Source of the DNA: DATLFA01 sp039915945
GTDB taxonomy: Bacteria > Actinomycetota > Acidimicrobiia > Acidimicrobiales > WLNW01
Assembly (NCBI GenBank): GCA_039915945.1
Contig: JBDSMH010000090.1
Location: forward strand, 1 to 11,084
Reading direction: 5' to 3'
DNA: 11,084 bases
Part shown: positions 5,563 to 11,084 of the stretch, one piece after another
Layout of the letters: each line of letters starts with the position of its first letter
Numbering within the stretch: the first letter of the stretch is position 1
The notes under the pieces: model-generated
Databases searched by the model: none
What the model was told of the DNA's origin: nothing
The model's input: the letters and a program-made list of their open reading frames with translations, nothing else
Position numbers and translations under genes: made by a program

Positions 5563-6338
5563 GGTTGGCCGTCGCGGGTAAAGGTGGCGTCGGCAAGACA
5601 ACCATCAGCGCGACGTTGTCGCGGCTCGCCGCCAGGCGAGGCTTGAACGTGCTCGCCGTAGATGGTGACAGCAACCCGAACCTTGCGTCGGCCCTCGGCG
5701 TAGACGCCACGATCGATCGAGTGCCCTTCCTTCCCACCGGACTCGTCTCACGGCGACCCGCTGGTCCTGCACTCACCACGCCGCTCGACGAGGTGATCGC
5801 TGAATATGGCGTTGTCGGTGGAGATGGCGTTCGGTTGGTGCGAATGGGCGCGCCCAGGCACGCAGACGAAGGCTGCCTCTGTGCGGCGCATGCGACGGTG
5901 AGCGCAGTGCTGGCCGACGTCGGCGACCGGAAGGGCTTCGTGACCGTCCTCGATCTCGAGGCCTCGCCAGAGCACCTCAGCCGCGGTACCGCCCGACATG
6001 CCGACGTGCTCATGCTCGTAACGGAGCCCTACTACCGATCCCTCGAGACCATTCGCCGGCTCGCTGCGCTGGCCGCAGAATTGGCAATCCCACGGGTCGT
6101 CGTAGTTGCGAACAAAGTTCGGTCGGCCGACGACGGTGATGCCGTCGGTGAATTCTGCGCGCGACACGGCTTGCACTATCTCGGCGCGGTGCCCTGGAGC
6201 GACGCCGTGATCGACGCGGACGGTTGTGGCATTCCGGCGCTCGACTATTGCCCGAACGACCCAGCGGTGCAGGCCATCGTGACACTCGGAGAGTCCCTTT
6301 GGCCCTCCGTCCAACTGCTCGTTGACGGGATCCGCTGA
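5559..6338 (+). CDS. CooC-like MinD-family ATPase, putative nickel-insertion protein
   Basis: This 259-residue P-loop ATPase has a deviant Walker A motif (GKGGVGKTT, residues 7-15), a VDGDSNPNLASALG block (34-47), a switch-II-like DLEASPEHLSRGTA (132-145), and the base-specificity motif NKV (185-187). The DLEASPEHLSRGTA block resembles CooC, the ATPase that inserts nickel into carbon monoxide dehydrogenase. A CxC pair at C106 and C108 (EGCLCAAH) matches the place where CooC proteins bind metal at the dimer interface. The gene is coupled to hypC (TGATG) and follows padR by a GTGA overlap. No carbon monoxide dehydrogenase gene is in the window, so nickel delivery to the hydrogenase, perhaps in place of or beside HypB, is the likely role. 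A general ParA/MinD function is less likely given the CxC. Confidence 0.85.
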   Translation: MRLAVAGKGGVGKTTISATLSRLAARRGLNVLAVDGDSNPNLASALGVDATIDRVPFLPTGLVSRRPAGPALTTPLDEVIAEYGVVGGDGVRLVRMGAPRHADEGCLCAAHATVSAVLADVGDRKGFVTVLDLEASPEHLSRGTARHADVLMLVTEPYYRSLETIRRLAALAAELAIPRVVVVANKVRSADDGDAVGEFCARHGLHYLGAVPWSDAVIDADGCGIPALDYCPNDPAVQAIVTLGESLWPSVQLLVDGIR

Positions 6339-6622
6339 TGTGCGTAGGGATGCCGGGCCAGCTGGTTGAGATCTTCGTCGAGGAACACGCCGCGATCGTC
6401 GATGTCGCCGGTGTTCGCCGGCGAGTCAACATCGGCTTGCTGCTCGATGACGAAGGCATCGCCGTGGGGGACTGGGTGCTCATTCACGTCGGCTTCGCAA
6501 TGGCCAAGATCGACGAAGCGGAGGCCCGTGACACGCTCGCTGCGATCGAAGAGCTCGCTGCTGTCTATGGGGACGACTTCGCTGAACTCGACGAGTTCGC
6601 CGAACTTCTGGAATCCGACTGA
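6338..6622 (+). CDS. hypC: Hydrogenase maturation chaperone HypC/HybG
   Basis: HypC works with HypD to assemble the Fe(CN)2CO unit and carries it to the large-subunit precursor. The protein begins MCVGMPGQLVEI, with the essential Cys2 exposed after removal of the initiator Met, and keeps VGDWVLIHVGFAMAKID (residues 43-59), including conserved His50. At 94 residues it has the usual length plus a slightly longer acidic helix at the C-terminus (AELDEFAELLESD). The ATG overlaps the stop of the CooC-like gene by one base, and its own stop overlaps the hypD start in the same way, so HypC and HypD are translationally coupled, as expected for partners. Confidence 0.96.
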   Translation: MCVGMPGQLVEIFVEEHAAIVDVAGVRRRVNIGLLLDDEGIAVGDWVLIHVGFAMAKIDEAEARDTLAAIEELAAVYGDDFAELDEFAELLESD

Positions 6623-7752
6623 TGCGGTTTGTCGACGAGTACCGCGATCCCATCGGCGCTCGTTCCCTAGTTCGCGAGATCACTGCATTGGCGAAAGACG
6701 ATCACTTCAAGTTCATGGAGGTGTGTGGCGGGCACACGCACACCATCTACCGCCACGGAATCGAGCATGTGCTGCCCGCCAATGTCGAGCTTGTCCACGG
6801 ACCGGGTTGTCCCGTCTGCGTGATCCCGATGGGCCGAGTCGACGATGCCATCGCGGTCGCGTCCACCCCCGGGGTGATCTTTACGTCCTTCGGCGACATG
6901 ATGCGGGTGCCCGGCAGCCGCGGCAACCTGCTCGAAGCCAAGGCCCGCGGCGCTGATGTCCGCTTCGTCTACTCGCCCTTGGATGCGTTGCGCATAGCCG
7001 TCGCGTCCCCCGACCGAGACGTTGTCTTCTTCGCGGTCGGCTTCGAGACCACAGCCCCATCCACCGCGTTGACGTTGCTGCGCGCACGCGCGGAAGGCAT
7101 CACCAACTTTCGCGTCTTCTGCAACCACGTCACGATCGTTCCTCCCATCAAAGCGATCCTCGAGTCGCCGGATCTGCGGCTCGACGGTTTCATCGGCCCC
7201 GGCCACGTGTCGACAGTCGTAGGAAACCGGCCGTATCGATTCGTTGCGGAGCGATACGGCAAGCCCTTGGTGACCGCAGGTTTCGAGCCGCTCGACATCC
7301 TCCAAGCGATCGCGATGCTGCTGCGCCAGATTCGCAGCGGACGGTGCGAAATCGAGAACCAATACGCCCGTGTCGTCCGAGACGAGGGAAATCCACGAGC
7401 ACTACAAGCCATTACCGACGTATTCGAGTTACGGCCACACTTCGAATGGCGAGGCCTCGGGTTCATCTCGCACAGCGCATTGAAGTTGCGTGCGGAGTTC
7501 GCCGCCTTCGACGCCGAAGTGCACTACGACATTCCTGGCGTGAGGGTGGCTGATCCCAAGGCCTGCCAATGCGGCGAAGTGTTGAAGGGCGTGATCAAGC
7601 CCTGGGAATGCAAGGTCTTCGGCACTGCGTGCACGCCCGAGACTCCGATCGGGACCTGCATGGTGTCGTCGGAGGGTGCGTGCGCGGCGTATTACAACTT
7701 CGGTCGACTTCACCGTGACGCGGCCGTGGCCATCGGGCGGCGTCCGACGTAG
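6622..7752 (+). CDS. hypD: Hydrogenase maturation protein HypD
   Basis: HypD is the scaffold on which the iron atom of the active site receives its cyanide and carbon monoxide ligands. The 376-residue protein is full length and intact: CGGHTH with C35, the GPGCPVC motif (C63, C66), GFETTAPSTA (140-149), GPGHVS, and the C-terminal [4Fe-4S] domain with C315, C317, C330, C337, C346 and C354 in the expected blocks (CQCGEVL, KPWECKVFG, MVSSEGACAAYY). It ends the plus-strand operon. HypE and HypF, needed to make the cyanide ligands, are not in the window and must be encoded elsewhere. The next gene is convergent, with 12 bases between stops. Confidence 0.98.
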   Translation: MRFVDEYRDPIGARSLVREITALAKDDHFKFMEVCGGHTHTIYRHGIEHVLPANVELVHGPGCPVCVIPMGRVDDAIAVASTPGVIFTSFGDMMRVPGSRGNLLEAKARGADVRFVYSPLDALRIAVASPDRDVVFFAVGFETTAPSTALTLLRARAEGITNFRVFCNHVTIVPPIKAILESPDLRLDGFIGPGHVSTVVGNRPYRFVAERYGKPLVTAGFEPLDILQAIAMLLRQIRSGRCEIENQYARVVRDEGNPRALQAITDVFELRPHFEWRGLGFISHSALKLRAEFAAFDAEVHYDIPGVRVADPKACQCGEVLKGVIKPWECKVFGTACTPETPIGTCMVSSEGACAAYYNFGRLHRDAAVAIGRRPT

Positions 7753-7764
7753 AGGCGCCGGCGT

Positions 7765-8790
7765 TCAGGTGCTGATTACTTCCGCGAAGTGGCACGCAAC
7801 GGGATGCCCTTGACCGCGGTCGACGAGTTCGGGGATCGAGTCGGCACAGATTTGCTGCGCCTTCCAACATCGCGTTCGGAACCGGCACCCTGATGGAGGA
7901 TTGATGGGACTGGGAACGTCGCCCACGAGAACGATCCGCTCGCGATCTCGCTCGAGGTCGGGGTCCGGGACAGGCGCCGAGGAAATCAGTGCCTGCGTGT
8001 ACGGGTGAGCCGCTCGATCGAAGACCTCTGCACGACTGCCCTTCTCGACGATCCGACCGAGGTACATCACGGCGACGTGATCGGCAAGGTGATGCACGAC
8101 TGACAGATCGTGGGCGATGAAGAGGTACGCGACACGCAATCGCTCTTGCAGGTCGGCGAGGAGGTTGATCACATCGGCTTGAATGGAAGTATCCAGCGAA
8201 GAGACCGGCTCATCGAGGACGAGTAAGTCCGGCCTCAAGGCCAACGCACGCGCGATTCCAGCGCGTTGACGCTGACCGCCCGACAGTTCATGCGGATATC
8301 GCCCGAAGTGGTACGAATCGAGCTCGACGAGCCGCATCAGCTCGCGTACTTCATCTGATCCGTGTTCGCCGAAGAGGCGGTGAACGCGGAGCGGCTGGGC
8401 GATGCTCTCACCGATCGTCATGCGGGGATCGAACGACGACGATGGGTCTTGGAACACGATCTGCATCCGCCGCCGAAGTGCGCGCAAGTCACGCTTCTCG
8501 AGACTGAAGATGTCGCTACCGCAGACCCTCACACCTCCCGCGGTTGGCCGCGTCAGCCCCAGCACAAGGCGCGCGATGGTCGACTTACCGCAGCCCGATT
8601 CGCCCACGAGACCAAGCGTCGAGCCTTCCGGGATCGAAAACGAGACGCCGCAAACCGCGTGAACCTCACCCCGTGCTCGCGTCCCTAACCCAGCGCGCGT
8701 CGAGAAGTGCTTTACCAAAGTGTCGACGTCGAGGACCGTGCTACTTGAGGTCGCTGGAGCGCTCGCTAGGTCTCTCGGGGGATCGGTCAC
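7765..8790 (-). CDS. Peptide/nickel-type ABC transporter ATPase (OppF/DppF family)
   Basis: This 341-residue ATPase powers uptake of a solute, usually di- or oligopeptides. I place the start at the GTG at 8790, which overlaps the TGA of the upstream ATPase gene (GTGA); an open frame continues to 8946 but that part lies wholly inside the other gene. Motifs: Walker A GESGCGKS (63-70), Q-loop IVFQDPSSSFDPR (111-123), signature LSGGQRQR (169-176), Walker B LLVLDEP (189-195), and H-loop His227. The C-terminal oligopeptide-transporter extension has four cysteines (C302, C308, C315, C333) in GCRFRTRC and ACHF contexts. It ends 12 bases from hypD on the opposite strand, so it is not in the hydrogenase operon. 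The substrate cannot be told from sequence. Confidence 0.92.
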   Translation of the reverse strand: MTDPPRDLASAPATSSSTVLDVDTLVKHFSTRAGLGTRARGEVHAVCGVSFSIPEGSTLGLVGESGCGKSTIARLVLGLTRPTAGGVRVCGSDIFSLEKRDLRALRRRMQIVFQDPSSSFDPRMTIGESIAQPLRVHRLFGEHGSDEVRELMRLVELDSYHFGRYPHELSGGQRQRAGIARALALRPDLLVLDEPVSSLDTSIQADVINLLADLQERLRVAYLFIAHDLSVVHHLADHVAVMYLGRIVEKGSRAEVFDRAAHPYTQALISSAPVPDPDLERDRERIVLVGDVPSPINPPSGCRFRTRCWKAQQICADSIPELVDRGQGHPVACHFAEVIST

Positions 8791-9842
8791 TGGCGGCTCG
8801 GGCGACGAGACATTGACGTGAGTTCCGTGTTCGCGAAGTGGCACGCCGTGAGGTGGTCGACGCTCGCACTCGCCTCCAAGGCGGGTGTGGCGGTCCCACA
8901 AGGATCCTCCAGTTGCGCTATCGGGCACCGAGGATGAAACGCGCATCCAGAGGGCAAGTGGATGGGCGAGGGTGGCTGTCCCGCGATGCGCTCGAGGCGG
9001 TTGCGCGTACGACCGAGGCTTGGCAACGAGGCCAACAGGCCTTGGGTGTACGGATGATTCGGTTCCCGAAAGATCTCGCGGACGCTCCCGGTTTCCACGA
9101 CTCGCCCTGCGTACATGACCAGCACCCGGTCCGCCACGCTGGCAACGACGCCGAGATCATGCGTGATGAGTACCATCGCCGAACCCAGGCGTTCCCGGAC
9201 TTTCTTGAGCAGTTCGAGAACTTGCGCTTGGGTCGTGACATCTAGTGAGGTCGTGGGCTCGTCCGCGACCAGAACATCGGCATCATTGGCGATAGCCATT
9301 GCGATCATGGCGCGCTGCCGCATGCCTCCCGATAATTCCCATGGGTACTGCTTCGCGCGAGTCTTCGGCTCGTTGATCCCGACGATGCCGAGGAGTTCGA
9401 CCGCTCGAGCGCGAGCCGCTCTGGCGCGGACATCGCTATGGTGAACGCGGATGGCCTCGGCTACTTGGCTCCCAACTGTTTGGAGCGGGTGCAACGCGGC
9501 GAGCGAGTCTTGAAAGACCATGGCGATTCGACGTCCTCGGACCCTGCGGAGCTCGTTGGGCGACAGGTCTCGCATCGTTCGATTCTGGAAGATGACGTCG
9601 CCGGAGATTTCGGCATTGCGGGGGAGCAGACCCAGGATCGCAAGCGCGGTGGCTGACTTCCCCGATCCCGACTCACCAACGATGCAGAGAACCTCGTTTC
9701 TGTGCAGGTCGAACGAGACACCGTTGACTGCGTTGACGGCGCCCTGCTCCGACCGAAACTGCACGCGGAGTTCGCGAACGGCCAGGAGTGGGTCATCGGT
9801 CGGCACTACGCCTCGATCCGCCGATGCGGGGGTTGACTTCAT
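8787..9842 (-). CDS. Peptide/nickel-type ABC transporter ATPase (OppD/DppD family)
   Basis: This 351-residue ATPase is the partner of the following one in a heterodimeric Opp/Dpp-type importer. The ATG at 9842 lies 11 bases after the stop of the binding-protein gene; a longer frame to 9914 would overlap that gene and is not needed. Motifs: Walker A GESGSGKS (56-63), Q-loop MVFQDSLAALHP (108-119), signature LSGGMRQR (170-177), Walker B VLVADEP (190-196), and H-loop His228. The C-terminal extension has C300, C306, C315 and C334 in GCAFHPRC and ACHF contexts, the pattern that in some mycobacterial DppD proteins holds an iron-sulfur cluster. Whether one is bound here is not known. The polar tail (SMSRRPSRQ) is unremarkable. 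Confidence 0.92.
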   Translation of the reverse strand: MKSTPASADRGVVPTDDPLLAVRELRVQFRSEQGAVNAVNGVSFDLHRNEVLCIVGESGSGKSATALAILGLLPRNAEISGDVIFQNRTMRDLSPNELRRVRGRRIAMVFQDSLAALHPLQTVGSQVAEAIRVHHSDVRARAARARAVELLGIVGINEPKTRAKQYPWELSGGMRQRAMIAMAIANDADVLVADEPTTSLDVTTQAQVLELLKKVRERLGSAMVLITHDLGVVASVADRVLVMYAGRVVETGSVREIFREPNHPYTQGLLASLPSLGRTRNRLERIAGQPPSPIHLPSGCAFHPRCPIAQLEDPCGTATPALEASASVDHLTACHFANTELTSMSRRPSRQ

Positions 9843-9853
9843 ACCTGATTCGG

Positions 9854-11083
9854 CTATCCGCACCAAGCGGTCTCGGCGAACAAGCCCGTGTTCTTGTTGT
9901 TGAGATCGTGGCATATCGACCGGCTAACTCGAACGTTCAGCGTCTCGGTCACCCAGATCTGCGGTAGGTCGGCGACTGCGAGCTTCTGAATCTCGCCGTA
10001 CACCGACTTCGCGGTGGACGCGTTGGCTTGAATCGCTTGCTTCCACAGATCGTCCATACGCGCGTTGCGATAGCCCGACACGTTGGTGAACGGCGTCGTG
10101 CTGATCTGGGATGACACGTACTGCCGCCGAGTGCCGACCACCGGATCGTCCCCGGCGCAGTACGACACGAAGGCAGTGTCGTAGGTGCGCGCGCCGAGCT
10201 CGGTTTGGACCTGAGCATTGCTCTGTGGCCGATCGGTGACCGCAATACCCACCTGTTTCATGTTGGCTTGGAATGCCAGGCCGTACTGAACCTGCGTGCC
10301 GGTATCGAAGTGCAGCGCGTCGATCTTCAGTTCCGCGCCCGCTGGCGGCAAGCCGGCCCTGCCATCCGACTTGCGCGTCGTCGTTGGGTCGGACCCGTTG
10401 CTCGGATCCAGCCACCCGGCAGCCTGGAGGTCGGCGCGAGCCTGTGTGACACTGAACGCCGGGAGCGACTGCGGCGCATAGAGGTCTTTCGTGGCGCTGT
10501 GCAACGGTGAGTCGGCGGCCCGGCCCTCACCGAACTCTATGTTCGTGAACGCCGACTGCCGATCGAATGCCTCGTAGATCGCTTTGCGTACCGCGAGGTT
10601 CGACAGAATCGGATGGGTGTAGGGCGCTCCGGCAGGCTTCGCATTGATGGTCGCCGCGGTTTCACCCGATTGCCAGAGATTGAAGGCGAGAGTGGTGATG
10701 CAGTTACCACCGCCCGTACCTCTCGGGATCCGTTCGATGGCAAAGCTGCTATTGCCGTTGAACGACCCGATCTTGTTGCCCGGGATGGGAAGTCCAGCGT
10801 CGATGCTGCCAGGCTGCTCCCGGGCCGCCTGAAGTGCGATGTCTGGTGTCGTGGTGACGAGCAAGACAAGGCGGTCGAGGAACGGAAGATTCGTTTTGAA
10901 GTAGTTCGGATTCTTGTCCATTGTGATCTGCGTTGGCGTTGTCGTCGCCCACTTGAAGGGACCACTGCCCACCGGCTGGAGGTTCTCCGCGCAGAACGGG
11001 GCGGTCTGGTTGCCCAGAGTCGAGTCGCCGCCGTCAACGGCGCAATGCGCGTAGACGTTCTTCGGGATGATGGGCGCTTCAGT
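9854..11083 (-). CDS. Family-5 extracellular solute-binding protein (C-terminal part)
   Basis: The frame is open from the window edge to the TAG at 9854, giving 409 residues of a longer protein whose start and signal peptide lie outside. The segment AHC...NLQPVGSGPFKW (11037 down to about 10950) is the conserved PVGTGPY-type block of the SBP_bac_5 family, followed by the KNPNYF block. Later, LSNLAVRKAIYEAFDRQ matches the family's segment before the lobe hinge, and the C-terminal helix-rich region is typical. The family binds oligopeptides, dipeptides or, in NikA, nickel; no pocket residue here decides among these. It is directly upstream of the two ATPase genes, so the three should be cotranscribed. 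Permease genes are not between them and would have to lie beyond the right edge. Confidence 0.9.
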   Translation of the reverse strand, partial: TEAPIIPKNVYAHCAVDGGDSTLGNQTAPFCAENLQPVGSGPFKWATTTPTQITMDKNPNYFKTNLPFLDRLVLLVTTTPDIALQAAREQPGSIDAGLPIPGNKIGSFNGNSSFAIERIPRGTGGGNCITTLAFNLWQSGETAATINAKPAGAPYTHPILSNLAVRKAIYEAFDRQSAFTNIEFGEGRAADSPLHSATKDLYAPQSLPAFSVTQARADLQAAGWLDPSNGSDPTTTRKSDGRAGLPPAGAELKIDALHFDTGTQVQYGLAFQANMKQVGIAVTDRPQSNAQVQTELGARTYDTAFVSYCAGDDPVVGTRRQYVSSQISTTPFTNVSGYRNARMDDLWKQAIQANASTAKSVYGEIQKLAVADLPQIWVTETLNVRVSRSICHDLNNKNTGLFAETAWCG

Positions 11084-11084
11084 G

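Noticed and set aside
7753..7764. Possible bidirectional terminator between hypD and the convergent ATPase gene
   Set aside because: Only 12 bases separate the stops. They hold a short GC-rich palindrome but no stem with a T-tract, so a terminator cannot be supported.
8791..8946. N-terminal extension of the second ABC ATPase to a start at 8946
   Set aside because: The added 52 residues lie wholly inside the upstream ATPase gene and lack family similarity; the GTG at 8790 gives a standard four-base overlap and a normal length.
9843..9914. N-terminal extension of the first ABC ATPase to a start at 9914
   Set aside because: It would overlap the end of the binding-protein gene; the ATG at 9842 follows that stop by 11 bases and gives a normal-length protein.
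1..11084. CRISPR arrays, tRNA or rRNA genes, insertion sequences and tandem repeats
   Set aside because: No regularly spaced repeats, transposase motifs or RNA-gene signatures were seen; the window is almost fully coding, with the longest gap at 3855-3978.

Overview
This is a [NiFe]-hydrogenase locus, most likely from a high-GC actinobacterium. The evidence is GC-rich coding sequence, frequent GTG starts, translationally coupled genes, and structural subunits that resemble the actinobacterial-type, high-affinity (group 1h, Hhy) uptake hydrogenases. I cannot place the organism below phylum; an uncultured soil lineage such as Acidimicrobiia is only a guess.

Left half, minus strand (read from about 3854 down to 1): small subunit (3854-2637), large subunit (2597-726), maturation endopeptidase (710-216), then the first 73 codons of a fourth gene (219-1) that runs off the window and may be a NifU-like accessory protein. 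The large subunit keeps the four active-site cysteines and a 20-residue C-terminal tail for the protease to remove. The small subunit has no twin-arginine signal, so the enzyme should act on the cytoplasmic side and pass electrons to the respiratory chain. Its proximal-cluster motif is CDGC, whereas the group 1h sequences I know have CDGD.

Middle, plus strand (3979-7752): a tightly coupled operon of eight genes diverges from the hydrogenase genes. Three small proteins, each with one membrane segment, come first; the first two are paralogues. They are followed by a winged-helix protein with a cysteine/histidine-rich tail, a PadR-type repressor, a CooC-like nickel-insertion ATPase, HypC and HypD. 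HypA, HypB, HypE and HypF are not in the window. The shared intergenic region (3855-3978) holds two inverted repeats, good operator candidates for one of the two encoded regulators.

Right part, minus strand (11084 down to 7765): a family-5 substrate-binding protein (partial) and two Opp/Dpp-type ABC ATPases, convergent with hypD and separated from it by 12 bases. No permease gene is visible. The substrate is unknown; nickel supply is possible but unsupported by direct evidence.

Working model: the divergent region lets one signal control both structural and accessory genes. HypC/HypD and the CooC-like ATPase help build the active site, the endopeptidase completes the large subunit, and the small membrane proteins are candidate anchors or quinone-access partners for an otherwise soluble enzyme. 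The last point is inference.
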